Program-made: the position numbers and the translations under genes
Assembly: GCA_039033795.1 (NCBI GenBank)
Contig: JBCCBY010000033.1
Location: 1-16,217 of the forward strand
DNA from: Parvularcula sp039033795
Lineage (GTDB): Bacteria > Pseudomonadota > Alphaproteobacteria > Caulobacterales > Parvularculaceae
Reading direction: 5' to 3'
DNA: 16,217 nucleotides
Notes under the pieces: generated by a model
Database searches by the model: none
Seen by the model: the letters and a program-made list of their open reading frames with translations, nothing else
Told to the model about the DNA's origin: nothing
In this document: positions 1 to 8,386 of the stretch, one piece after another
Position numbering within the stretch: position 1 is the first letter of the stretch
Layout of the letters: each line of letters begins with the position of its first letter

Positions 1-377
1 CCGTCACGGGTGTAGATCGGAACACCGCCGCCGATGGGCGTCCCTTTTGAGGTGAGTGCCCATTCGAGGTTCCCCTCGCTCACGTCCTCAGCAAGTCCTT
101 CCGTCGATGCACCCCAGCGCGCCGCATAGTCAGCTTTTTCACCCGCCAGATCGGCTGGACCCTGACGGAGTGAATCCATGCGGCGATAGGCAAAGAGCTG
201 TGTGCTGCTATCAACAATGGTGATCGCGATGGTCAGGTCGTTTTCGTCAGCAAACGCACGACAGCCTTCGATAATGGCTTGTGCCGACGCCTCGGTCAGA
301 CGCGGTGCTGTATCCTGCGCAATGGCAGGGGAAAAGGCGGCAACCCATGTTGCGCCGATAAGAGTTTTTATGGTCAT
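1..377 (-). CDS. Exported GlcG/HbpS-like (DUF336) heme-binding-type protein, C-terminus cut off by window edge
   Basis: The start is an ATG at 377, and 125 codons are visible before the window ends without a stop. Residues 1-20 form a signal peptide (short basic start, hydrophobic core, SPAIA then QD), so the mature protein should be periplasmic. The rest follows the GlcG/HbpS pattern: LTEASAQAIIEGC at about 27-39, a strand AITIVDSSTQLFAYRRMD at about 51-68, and the GGGVPIY loop at about 117-122. Family members are small alpha/beta proteins, some of which bind heme or degradation intermediates; the substrate here is unknown. About 30-40 residues are probably missing. The gene follows uvrC on the same strand after a 73-base gap, so read-through is possible but no functional link is evident. 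The Shine-Dalgarno is weak (AAAGG). The family call is fairly firm and the function open. Confidence 0.75.
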   Translation of the reverse strand, partial: MTIKTLIGATWVAAFSPAIAQDTAPRLTEASAQAIIEGCRAFADENDLTIAITIVDSSTQLFAYRRMDSLRQGPADLAGEKADYAARWGASTEGLAEDVSEGNLEWALTSKGTPIGGGVPIYTRD

Positions 378-450
378 TGTGACGGGCCTTTTGACGTCGT
401 GGATTTCTCTTTGGCAAAGAACTACAGGTGTAGGCAAGGTCGCATCTCAC

Positions 451-2382
451 CTACCCAGGGCTGTGAAAGTGATCGTAGATTCGCTGCGCAAGCGCTGCGG
501 AAATGCCGTCCACCTCTTCAAGATCAGCAGGTTTGGCCCGGGCCACCCCCTTGGCAGAGCCGAAGTGATGAAGAAGCGCTTTTTTCCGCGAGGCCCCCAC
601 GCCCTCAATTGCGTCGAGGGGGTTCGATGTCATCTGCTTTTGCCGCTTGGCGCGTTGCGCGCCGATGGCAAAGCGGTGGGCCTCATCGCGCAGCCTCTGG
701 AGATAATAAAGAACCGGTGAGCGCGGGGGGAGCATAAAGGGTGAGCGGCCGGGTGCGAAAAACTGTTCGGCCACGGCCGAAGCAGACCGATCCGCGGTTT
801 TTCCTCCTTGCGCGTTCTCTCGCCGCGCCTTGGCGATCGTCAGCAGCATGATATCGCCTCCCTCGATGTCAGGGCCAACGCGGATGCCCGCATCTTCCAT
901 CGCCTCTTTAGCGGCGGAAAGCTGACCCAGGCCACCATCAATGACGACCACGGAGGGCCAATCGTCTTGACCCGGCGCGCTTTCCTTCACCAATCGACCA
1001 AATCGCCGGCGGAGCACCTCTCGCATGGCGCCAAAGTCGTCACCACCAACAACGTCGTCATCCTTGATGTTGAATTTTCGGTATTTGTTGCGGGCAAAGC
1101 CGTCCTCGTCGGCGACCACCATTCCGCCGACCATTCCCGTTCCCCCGATATGGGAGTTGTCATAACACTCCACGCGAGTTGGCGTGGTTGTGAGCTCTAG
1201 AGTTTGTGCCAGCGCATCCATGAGGCGCTTTTGACTGGCCGTGTCCGCCAGACGCCGCCCCAAAGCCTCGCGAGCATTCATCAGCGCGTGAGCGACGAGA
1301 TCTTTTTTCTCACCGCGTTGCGGGGTCAACACCTCAACCTTTCGTCCCGCTTTCACCGTCAGCGCTTCGCCAAGAAGCGCGCGATCCTCGATATCCGCCG
1401 AGAGCAGGATCGAACGGGGCGGCATGCGGCCATCGTAGAATTGCGCTAAGAATGAGGCGAGGATCTCTTGTTCAGTGATGTCTTTATCTGCCTTAGGAAA
1501 ATATGCCCGACTGCCAAGGTTTTGACCTGCACGGAAGAAAAATGCTTGTACGCAGGATTGTCCGCCATCGGCATAGATTGCAAAGACGTCTGCTTCATCG
1601 ACGGACCCGGGATTGATTCCTTGGCTTTCCTGGAGATGGGCAAGCGCGCGAATTCGGTCGCGCAACCGTGCAGCACGCTCAAACTCTAAAGCCTCAGATG
1701 CCCGTTCCATCTCGTCCGAGAGGCCTGAGACAACCTCGCGGTTCCCGCCCCGCAGAAAAAGAGCGGCCTGTTCAACCAGCTCACTATAGTCTTTTTCATT
1801 CACCACGCCTGTGCACGGCGCAGCGCAACGTTTGATTTGATAGAGCAGACATGGGCGCTCTCTGTTCTCAAAAACACTGTCATTGCACGAACGAAGAAGA
1901 AATGCCTTTTGCAGCGTGTTGAGGCCACGATTGACAGCGTTGGCGCTGGCGAATGGGCCAAAATAAGCGCCAGGTCGTTTCTGTGGGCCTCGATGCTTGA
2001 GGATCTGGGGAAAGGAGTGATCGTTGGCGATTAAGATCGAGGCAAAACTCTTATCGTCCCTCAAAAGTACATTATACCGTGGGCGAAGTTGTTTGATGAG
2101 ATTGGCTTCTAAAAGAAGGGCCTCGGTTTCGGTATCGGTGACCACGAACTCCATGGCCCGTGTTTCAGAAATCATGCGCGCGATGCGGTTAGAGTGTCCG
2201 TTGAGCGTGGCGTAGTTCGATACGCGGGACCTAAGGCTACGGGCCTTGCCCACATAAAGGACCTCGCCGTCATCCCCAAACATGCGATAGACGCCGGGGC
2301 GTGACGGCAAACGGCGCACCTCATCGGCGATCAGCGCATGGCCAACCAATGGCGCTTTTTCGTGGGTGTCAGCCTCAGCCAT
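451..2382 (-). CDS. uvrC: UvrABC excinuclease subunit C
   Basis: UvrC makes the 3' and 5' incisions flanking DNA damage recognised by UvrA and UvrB in nucleotide excision repair, in the cytoplasm. The protein has 643 residues, normal for the family. The N-terminal GIY-YIG nuclease spans about 26-105 (GVY at 30-32, YVG at 43-45, catalytic-type Glu at about 92). Four cysteines at 166, 178, 186 and 190 have the 12/8/4 spacing of the UvrC iron-sulfur cluster ligands. A UVR motif (UvrB-binding) lies at about 218-253. The RNase-H-like C-terminal nuclease carries the Asp-Asp-His triad at D408 (YDNSH), D482 (VIDGGLGQL) and H569 (RDEAHRF). Tandem helix-hairpin-helix motifs fill about 585-640. The ATG at 2382 is preceded by GGGAGA (minus strand, 2386-2391) at good spacing. 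All catalytic residues are present. The RND permease ends 60 bases upstream, and a candidate own promoter lies in that gap. Confidence 0.98.
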   Translation of the reverse strand: MAEADTHEKAPLVGHALIADEVRRLPSRPGVYRMFGDDGEVLYVGKARSLRSRVSNYATLNGHSNRIARMISETRAMEFVVTDTETEALLLEANLIKQLRPRYNVLLRDDKSFASILIANDHSFPQILKHRGPQKRPGAYFGPFASANAVNRGLNTLQKAFLLRSCNDSVFENRERPCLLYQIKRCAAPCTGVVNEKDYSELVEQAALFLRGGNREVVSGLSDEMERASEALEFERAARLRDRIRALAHLQESQGINPGSVDEADVFAIYADGGQSCVQAFFFRAGQNLGSRAYFPKADKDITEQEILASFLAQFYDGRMPPRSILLSADIEDRALLGEALTVKAGRKVEVLTPQRGEKKDLVAHALMNAREALGRRLADTASQKRLMDALAQTLELTTTPTRVECYDNSHIGGTGMVGGMVVADEDGFARNKYRKFNIKDDDVVGGDDFGAMREVLRRRFGRLVKESAPGQDDWPSVVVIDGGLGQLSAAKEAMEDAGIRVGPDIEGGDIMLLTIAKARRENAQGGKTADRSASAVAEQFFAPGRSPFMLPPRSPVLYYLQRLRDEAHRFAIGAQRAKRQKQMTSNPLDAIEGVGASRKKALLHHFGSAKGVARAKPADLEEVDGISAALAQRIYDHFHSPG

Positions 2383-2407
2383 GCGTCTCCCGCATCAACA
2401 GGAGCAG

Positions 2408-2436
2408 AATATAGGCCTGACCGTGCGTCGTCTCTA
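2408..2436 (-). promoter_or_regulatory. Candidate sigma70-type promoter for uvrC
   Basis: On the minus strand TAGAGA (2431-2436, 4 of 6 matches to the -35 consensus) is followed after 17 bases by TATATT (2408-2413, 5 of 6 matches to the -10 consensus). Transcription would start near 2401, giving a leader of about 19 bases that contains the uvrC Shine-Dalgarno. It lies just after the RND permease stop codon. This would give the repair gene expression independent of the efflux operon. It is a pattern match only. Confidence 0.4.
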
Positions 2437-2442
2437 CCCCGT

Positions 2443-5400
2443 TTAAGCGGGCACAGGATCTTCTGCGGCACTGCCTGCGAGTTTGGCGAAGAAAGCCTTC
2501 GCCTTCAGGTGCAACACCGCCACCGCAGGAACGACGAGCATCAACACGGCGGTTCCGAACAGAATGCCAAATCCTAGCGACACCGCGGTCGGTTTCAAAA
2601 AGGCAGCCTGAACACTCTGTTCCAAGACGATCGGTGTTACGCCAAAGAACGTGGTGAGCGAGGTGAGAATAATCGGCCGGAAGCGGACGATGGCCGCGTC
2701 CACCACCGCGTCAATGCGATCAAGGCCTTTGCTCAGCTTCTCGTTGATATAATCCACCATCAACAGCGCATCGTTGATGATCACGCCTGAAAGGCCGATG
2801 ATCCCAAAGATCGACAACAACGAAATATCAAGTCCCAGCATCGCGTGTCCCCAGAACGCGCCGATGAGACCAAATGGAATCACCGACATCACGACAAAAG
2901 GTTGGCTGTAGCTGCGGAAAGCGAGCGCCAAGAGGACATAGATACCAAAAAGTGCGAGCACGAAGTTTCTGATTAACGGTGGAAGCGCACGGGCCTGCTC
3001 TTCCTGGTCACCACCCGTCTTCACCGTCACTCCAGGAAAATCGGTGCTAACCTCGTCCCAAACAGGACCGAGAAGGCGCGCCGTGATCGCGCCGCCGGTG
3101 GTGATGTTTGGATCCACATCAGCTCGTAAGGTAAAGAGCCTTTTTCCATCAAGCCTTGTGATGGCAGCTGGCGCTTGGCCAACAGTGATATTGGCAACAG
3201 CGGCGATCGGGACCGCTTCGCCGCCGATGATAATTTTTTGCCGCTTGATGTCTTCGATCGTGGCACGTTCATCCTCAGGCAGACGAACACGAACTTCGAT
3301 TTCTTCTCGGTCTCGCTGGATCCGCGTGGCCTCAGCGCCAAAATAAGAGGCTCGGACGGCCCGCGCGACGGACTGTAGATCAACCCCAAAAGCAGCGGCC
3401 TCTGGCCGGAGGGAAATCTGCACTTCATCGGTGGTTCGGAAGCGATCATCGGAGACGTCAAAAACACCGCGCATCTCTTCAAGTCGTGCACGGAGTTCCT
3501 TCACCGCTGCTCGCGCTTCATCATCATCGACGCCCAAGACGAGGATCTCGACCGGCAAGGCAGAGCTCGTCAGGCTATAGGAAAATGTCAGCTTTTGGGC
3601 GCCGGGAATGCGTCCTGTGGCTTGGCGCCACGCCGCTTCAAAGTCGATGGCCGTGAAACGGCGTTCCGCTGCGTCTTGAATTTTCACGGTAAAGAAGCCG
3701 GCATTCGCCGACGCGCCCGTATCGACCGAGACTTCTCCTAGTCCTGAGCCGTTGATGCTGGACCCAAGGCTCCAAACGATGCCTTCGATGACGTCGTCGG
3801 GATCCATGTTCACGTCTTCAGCCACCATCCTGGCGGCCTCTTCGGCGCTCGCCAGAACCAGCTGCGCTGCGGCCTGGGTTTGGTCCTGTGACGTTCCCTC
3901 CGCGAGCTCGAGTTCGGCGGACACGAAATTGCCTTCGATTTCGGGGAAGAAAATCTGCCGGATCACGCCGCCCGAAAAGAGCGACAGCGTGGTGATCAGC
4001 AGCGCCACCGCAAACAAAATCGTTGCCCAGGGCTTGGTGGCCGCGAAGGTGATGGCGGGGCGTAAGCGCAGTTCGCTGAAATCATCGAGCCGCTTGGCGA
4101 CATTGTTCCGCAAAGGATCAGCCCAGCGGCGCACCGACCATGATTTCGGCTTTCGGTCGTGCAGGTGCGAGAGGTGCTTTGGCAGGATGAAGAAGCTCTC
4201 GACGAGCGATAGAATGAGGACGGCACAGACCACAAAGGCGATGTCAGAGATAAACTGTCCCACCGTCGAGGGCACAAACATGAGCGGAAGGAAGGCGACA
4301 ACTGTGGTGGACACGGAGAAAAAGACCGGCGCGGCCACGCGTTCTGTGCCTCGCTTGGCCGCTTGCTTGGGATCTTCTTCTCCTCCTTCGACGGTCGCGT
4401 AGATGTTCTCTCCGACCACAATCGCATCATCGACCACAATCCCGATCGCCAAAATAAAGGCGAAAATGGACAGCTGGTTGATCGTGATCCCTGCCATCTG
4501 CATGGGAATGAATGTGCCGACAAAGCTGATGGCAACGCCGACACCGACCCAAAACGCCACGCGCACGTCCAAGAACAAGAGAAGCAAAGCGAGAATGAGG
4601 ATAAAGCCCAGGACCGCGTTGCGGACCAACAGGCCAATCCGGTCGCGCAGGCCCTTTGAATTGTCATCGAACAATTCAAGGCGCACATTGGGCGGCAAGA
4701 CCGTCTCAGACTGGGCAATTAAATCATTGATATCATTGATAATCGCAAATGTTTGCTCGTCGCCAATTCGGTAAATGTTCAGCGCGATCGCGGGTTGAGC
4801 ATTGTAGCGTGTGACGATTGGTTCGTCCGACAGACCATCATCGATCGAGGCGATTTCGCTGAGGAGGGTGGGTGTGCCCGCCGCTGACGTCAGCAGGCTG
4901 ATCGAGCCAAACTCGTCTCCGACTTCGGCTTTGCCGAGCGTGCGAACAAGCAGGCGTTGCTCTCGGTTTTCGATTTCTCCACCAGAAAGCTCCAAGGAGC
5001 GTTCACTGATTAACCCAGCAATCTGATCGAGCGAAAGTCCAAGCGCCTCAAGACGTGCCGAGGGAATTTCGATGTCGATCAGGTAATCGGGCACGCCTTC
5101 GATCACGATACGGCTCATCGAGTCGTAGTTGAGCAAACGATCGCGCACATCGTTGGCGAGTCTTTTCAGCTCCATTGCCTCGCGCGGGCCATAGAGAAGA
5201 ACCTGCGCAACTTTTTCATCCTGATCGATTTCTGAGATTTGCGGCTCTTCAGATTGCTCAGGAAAAACAGTAATTTGATTGACTGCATCACGAATTTCTG
5301 TCGCCAGTTCGTCCGTGTCAGACCCAAAGTCGAGACTGACGATAATACTCGCTTGGTTCTCGGCGGCGGTGGCATCGATCTCCCGAACATCCTCGATGCC

Positions 5401-5619
5401 TTCGATCTGCTCTTCGATTGGTTCGACGATGCCTTCCTCGACCTCCTCCGGTGATGCGCCCGGATAGGGCACGATGATGGAGACGGCGTAGGACACCGTG
5501 CCTGGAAAAAGGCGGATCGTCAGGGTGGTGGCTGAGAAGAGCCCCGCAAAAATCAAAAAGAAGGCAAGGAGGTTCGCAGCGACACGACTGTCAACAAACC
5601 ACCGTATCGCGCGGTTCAT
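2443..5619 (-). CDS. RND-family efflux pump inner-membrane permease (HAE1/AcrB type)
   Basis: This is a 1058-residue inner-membrane proton antiporter, the usual length for the AcrB-type family. A first transmembrane helix lies at about 12-35, followed by the porter sequence FPGTVSYAVSIIVPYPGASPE written in family style (about 38-58). A transmembrane bundle spans about 328-475 and a second about 870-1035. Helix 4 keeps the proton-relay Asp pair D387-D388 (GIVVDDAIVV). In helix 10 the position of the family's relay lysine is instead asparagine, within GVIINDALLMVDY (about 935-947), so D940 may replace it. The large periplasmic loops (about 40-325 and 555-865) are full length, as expected for a substrate-extruding pump. 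The start codon overlaps the adaptor stop in ATGA, so the two are translationally coupled. Drug or metabolite specificity cannot be read from the sequence. Confidence 0.96.
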   Translation of the reverse strand: MNRAIRWFVDSRVAANLLAFFLIFAGLFSATTLTIRLFPGTVSYAVSIIVPYPGASPEEVEEGIVEPIEEQIEGIEDVREIDATAAENQASIIVSLDFGSDTDELATEIRDAVNQITVFPEQSEEPQISEIDQDEKVAQVLLYGPREAMELKRLANDVRDRLLNYDSMSRIVIEGVPDYLIDIEIPSARLEALGLSLDQIAGLISERSLELSGGEIENREQRLLVRTLGKAEVGDEFGSISLLTSAAGTPTLLSEIASIDDGLSDEPIVTRYNAQPAIALNIYRIGDEQTFAIINDINDLIAQSETVLPPNVRLELFDDNSKGLRDRIGLLVRNAVLGFILILALLLLFLDVRVAFWVGVGVAISFVGTFIPMQMAGITINQLSIFAFILAIGIVVDDAIVVGENIYATVEGGEEDPKQAAKRGTERVAAPVFFSVSTTVVAFLPLMFVPSTVGQFISDIAFVVCAVLILSLVESFFILPKHLSHLHDRKPKSWSVRRWADPLRNNVAKRLDDFSELRLRPAITFAATKPWATILFAVALLITTLSLFSGGVIRQIFFPEIEGNFVSAELELAEGTSQDQTQAAAQLVLASAEEAARMVAEDVNMDPDDVIEGIVWSLGSSINGSGLGEVSVDTGASANAGFFTVKIQDAAERRFTAIDFEAAWRQATGRIPGAQKLTFSYSLTSSALPVEILVLGVDDDEARAAVKELRARLEEMRGVFDVSDDRFRTTDEVQISLRPEAAAFGVDLQSVARAVRASYFGAEATRIQRDREEIEVRVRLPEDERATIEDIKRQKIIIGGEAVPIAAVANITVGQAPAAITRLDGKRLFTLRADVDPNITTGGAITARLLGPVWDEVSTDFPGVTVKTGGDQEEQARALPPLIRNFVLALFGIYVLLALAFRSYSQPFVVMSVIPFGLIGAFWGHAMLGLDISLLSIFGIIGLSGVIINDALLMVDYINEKLSKGLDRIDAVVDAAIVRFRPIILTSLTTFFGVTPIVLEQSVQAAFLKPTAVSLGFGILFGTAVLMLVVPAVAVLHLKAKAFFAKLAGSAAEDPVPA

Positions 5620-6836
5620 TGCAGCGTCTCACCTGCTGTGACGGTCTCTGCAACCACGACTTTGACCTCTGCGCCCTCTGTTTCTTCGGTCAGCGCTGTC
5701 AGCACTGCTTCTTGGCCCGTCAAATTATTCGGTGAGCGGAAGATCACCATGCTGCCTTCTCGGTCGACCGGGGTGGCCGAAACTGCCGTGAGGCGGTTTT
5801 CGCTATCAAGCAACCACAGGAACTGCGCCTGCCTGATGACGCCCGACGCGGTGGCATAGAGTGTCTCGTCAGACTTCGCAGGCATTGTCACGTGCATGAA
5901 ATCATTGGCGTAGGCTATGTTTCCGCCCGTGCCTGCGAAGGCATTGGGCACGTCGACGATCACCGGCACGGTCCGGGTCAAAAGGTCAACGGAATTGCTG
6001 AAGTGTTTGATTGTGCCGCGGAGCGTCGCGGTGCTCGCGCTTGCATCGGTGGGCCTGATGGTGACTTCAAGAGCACCGCCATGCTCGTCAGCGGCAGCTC
6101 GAACGGCCCGGGCGTCAACGGGAAGAAGGTCCAGCAAAATCTCACCGGAACTGACATCAAAAATCGTCGCGGTGCTTTGTCCGGGTTGCACGTAATCACC
6201 AAGCGCAACCTCTTCATCGATGACCGATGCTTCGAACGGTGCGCGAACTTCGGTGTCGGCGAGGTTTTTGCGCGCGCTGACGAGGGCGGCTTCAGCTTGT
6301 TGGACCTGAGCGCGCGCGCTGGCGAGTTCACTGCGCGCTTGATCAAGAACGGCCTCAGACGCAGCGCCGATGCCGGCCAGGCGCTGCTGTCTGGCATTTT
6401 CTGACGTGGCACGCCTCAGGCCAGCTTTGGCTGAGGCAAGGTCGGCCTCAGCGCGCAGCATATCAGCTTGGAAGGTGGTGGGGTCGATGCGGAACAGGAT
6501 CTCGCCGGCTTCGAAAACGCCACCGGGTTCCAATTGATCAGCGACCTCGATCACTTTGCCAGCGACTTCGGGCACCACACTGATCTGGGTACGGGGGCGA
6601 AGAAAGCCTTCTTCCTCAACGGTGAAAACCTGGTCGACCGATTGGATCGCCGTCATTTGGACCAAGGGAAGCGTATCGGTCAGCGGTTCGGTCCGCTCAT
6701 TCTCAGCGGCAAATAGCCTTGCTGCTCCGAAAAAGATGATGAGCGCGAGCGCAAAACTGCCCCCCGCCAACACCACCCAGCGGCGTGAATTGCTTTGCGT
6801 TTCCAGATCATCGATCACTGTGTCGTTCGTCCCCAT
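5616..6836 (-). CDS. RND efflux periplasmic adaptor subunit (HlyD/AcrA type membrane fusion protein)
   Basis: The protein has 406 residues and links the RND permease to the outer-membrane channel. It has a short cytoplasmic N-terminus and one anchor helix (about 19-43, WVVLAGGSFALALIIFFGAA) with no lipobox cysteine, so it should be membrane-anchored rather than a lipoprotein. The biotinyl-lipoyl half-motifs are at about 80-113 (VVPEVAGKV, GEILFRIDP) and 190-220 (VRAPFEASV, LGDYVQPGQ). They flank a coiled-coil hairpin rich in Ala, Glu, Gln and Arg (about 114-188). Beta-barrel and membrane-proximal domains follow at about 222-395. The gene overlaps the permease start by four bases (ATGA). It is transcribed divergently from the outer-membrane factor gene, which completes the pump. 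Confidence 0.95.
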   Translation of the reverse strand: MGTNDTVIDDLETQSNSRRWVVLAGGSFALALIIFFGAARLFAAENERTEPLTDTLPLVQMTAIQSVDQVFTVEEEGFLRPRTQISVVPEVAGKVIEVADQLEPGGVFEAGEILFRIDPTTFQADMLRAEADLASAKAGLRRATSENARQQRLAGIGAASEAVLDQARSELASARAQVQQAEAALVSARKNLADTEVRAPFEASVIDEEVALGDYVQPGQSTATIFDVSSGEILLDLLPVDARAVRAAADEHGGALEVTIRPTDASASTATLRGTIKHFSNSVDLLTRTVPVIVDVPNAFAGTGGNIAYANDFMHVTMPAKSDETLYATASGVIRQAQFLWLLDSENRLTAVSATPVDREGSMVIFRSPNNLTGQEAVLTALTEETEGAEVKVVVAETVTAGETLQ

Positions 6837-6859
6837 TGGAAACCCTACCTTATCACGTC

Positions 6860-6878
6860 CATGTTAGGATTAACGTAA
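6860..6878. promoter_or_regulatory. Operator-like imperfect dyad between efflux adaptor and outer-membrane factor genes
   Basis: The 57-base divergent gap (6837-6893) contains CATGTTAGGATTAACGTAA. Its core ATGTTA-N4-TAACGT is an imperfect inverted repeat (5 of 6 pairs). A 16-of-19 match, CATGTCAGGGTTAACGTCA, occurs at 9041-9059 upstream of one of the sorted-protein genes. The position suits a shared repressor or activator site controlling both arms of the pump. No clean -35/-10 pair could be assigned in this gap. Confidence 0.35.
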
Positions 6879-6893
6879 AGGCGGGGTTCGCGT

Positions 6894-8360
6894 GTGCGAA
6901 AGCACTTAATACTTATCAGTCTGTTGTCTCTTCCGGGATGCGTGACCGTTGGTCCACGTTACAGTGAACCAAGCGTTGCGGAGCTGCAGGAGAGCTATGC
7001 CTCCGTCGACGATCTGACATTTGTTGGTGATGGCGAGATCCCCGTGGGTGTGTGGTGGTATGCCTATTCCGACCCACGCATTGCCGAACTTGTTGAGATT
7101 GCCCGCGAGGAGAATCGCGATCTCCGTGTCGCCATCCATCAGCTTGAGGCTGCGAAGGCGCGATCGGGGGCGGCGCGGCGCGCTTTATTGCCGCAGGGGA
7201 CAACGAGTTTCGGCCTGACACGGCAACGAACGGCGCCTGCCAACTTTGCGGGCGTGATCGGCGCGGATAACGCGAGCGGAGACGGCGGGTTAGGCGGCGA
7301 TCAACTCAGCGTCGGCACGCAGGAGTTCAACCAATACAATGCCAGCAGCGATGCGAGCTGGGAGGTCGATGTTCTGGGGAGACTGCGTCGTCAGGCACAG
7401 GCAGCAGGCAGCCGCGCCGATCAGCAAGAGCTTCTGTTGGAAGACACGATGCGCTTGGTCACCGCCGAGACCGTCGACACTTTTATCCTGCTCTTGGAAT
7501 CGCTGAACCGGCGCGATGTCGCGCTGAACAACCTCGAGGCGCAGCGCGAGACCCTCGAACTCACCGAACAGCTCGTTGCGTTCGGCGAAGCACCCGAATT
7601 GGATGCAGCGCGTTTACGCGCTCAGGTGCTCACGACCGAAGCGGGTGTCCTCGAAATCAAGACAGCCGGAGCGCAGGCATTGTCGGCGCTGGCGCTCCTC
7701 ACAGCGATGACCGTACCAGAATTCTTGGAACGCTATCCCAACCTGATCACCGATCATCAGGCCCCACCGATGCCAGGGATGGACGAGGTCGTCGCGCTCG
7801 ATAAGCCCGAGGAGATGCTCCGCCGCCGTCCCGACGTCCGCGCGGCCGAGCGTGCGCTTGCTGCGGAGACCTATGATGTGGGCGTGGAGGTGGCTGAGCT
7901 CTTTCCGTCGATCACATTGTCGGGAAGCGCCAGCCTCACCGCTCTTGAGTTCGGCGATCTGGGTTCTGAAACGGCGTTTGGTTACACCGCTGGTCCTTCG
8001 ATCAGCTGGAACATCCTGTCCCTCCCGACGCTGCTCAAGGACCGTGCAGCATCGCGGGCAGAAGCCGATGCAGCGCTCGCGGACTATGAACGAACGGTGC
8101 TGGCAGCGCTCACGGAAACCGATGAGAGCCTCGCTCTTTACAATGGCGCGGTTGAACGCGCGCGGCTTCTGAGTGAGGCCGAAGTGTCGGCGCTTCAGTC
8201 GCTTGAGCTCTCAGAAGCTCGGTACAATGAAGGCGCCGATAGCCTGTTGTCGCTGCTTGATGCGCAGCGGACGGCGTTGACCACCCAAGACCAAGCGGTG
8301 ATCGCAAAGGCCGCGGCGCTCAGGGCGCGCGCAGCGGTGCATCGGGCCTTGGCCCACTAG
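6894..8360 (+). CDS. NodT/TolC-type outer-membrane efflux lipoprotein (RND outer-membrane factor)
   Basis: This 488-residue outer-membrane channel protein trimerises to form the exit duct of tripartite pumps. The signal peptide ends in a lipobox L13-P14-G15-C16, and the mature protein begins CVTVGPRYSEP, typical of the NodT group. Residue +2 is Val, not Asp, consistent with outer-membrane sorting. Two OEP repeats follow, about 60-270 and 290-485, with long Ala/Glu/Arg-rich helices. The family element WEVDVLGRLRRQ sits at about 156-167, and the second-repeat motif EEMLRRRPDVRAAERAL at about 306-322. I chose the GTG at 6894 because it gives exactly this signal peptide and a GGCGGGG purine run lies 5-10 bases upstream; the nearest upstream ATG (6861) runs into a stop after five codons. 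It is divergent from the adaptor and permease genes, its likely partners. Confidence 0.94.
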   Translation: MRKHLILISLLSLPGCVTVGPRYSEPSVAELQESYASVDDLTFVGDGEIPVGVWWYAYSDPRIAELVEIAREENRDLRVAIHQLEAAKARSGAARRALLPQGTTSFGLTRQRTAPANFAGVIGADNASGDGGLGGDQLSVGTQEFNQYNASSDASWEVDVLGRLRRQAQAAGSRADQQELLLEDTMRLVTAETVDTFILLLESLNRRDVALNNLEAQRETLELTEQLVAFGEAPELDAARLRAQVLTTEAGVLEIKTAGAQALSALALLTAMTVPEFLERYPNLITDHQAPPMPGMDEVVALDKPEEMLRRRPDVRAAERALAAETYDVGVEVAELFPSITLSGSASLTALEFGDLGSETAFGYTAGPSISWNILSLPTLLKDRAASRAEADAALADYERTVLAALTETDESLALYNGAVERARLLSEAEVSALQSLELSEARYNEGADSLLSLLDAQRTALTTQDQAVIAKAAALRARAAVHRALAH

Positions 8361-8361
8361 A

Positions 8362-8386
8362 GCCGACCGCCGGTTTATCGGTTGGC
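8362..8386. terminator. Hairpin between convergent genes, possible bidirectional terminator
   Basis: GCCGACCG (8362-8369) pairs with CGGTTGGC (8379-8386) over 8 base pairs including one G-T pair, with a 9-base loop. It sits between the outer-membrane factor stop (8360) and the stop of the minus-strand sorted protein (8375-8377), which falls inside the loop. There is no clear T run on either side, so it may only partly terminate transcription. Confidence 0.45.

Noticed and set aside
406..426. Short TCTTT/AAAGA hairpin between uvrC and the GlcG-like gene
   Set aside because: The stem is only about 5 base pairs, AT-rich and without a T tract, so it is not convincing as a terminator.
3752..4402. 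Plus-strand 216-codon reading frame opposite the RND permease
   Set aside because: It lies wholly antisense to an intact, well-conserved gene, and its low-complexity Ser/Arg-rich product matches no family I recognise.
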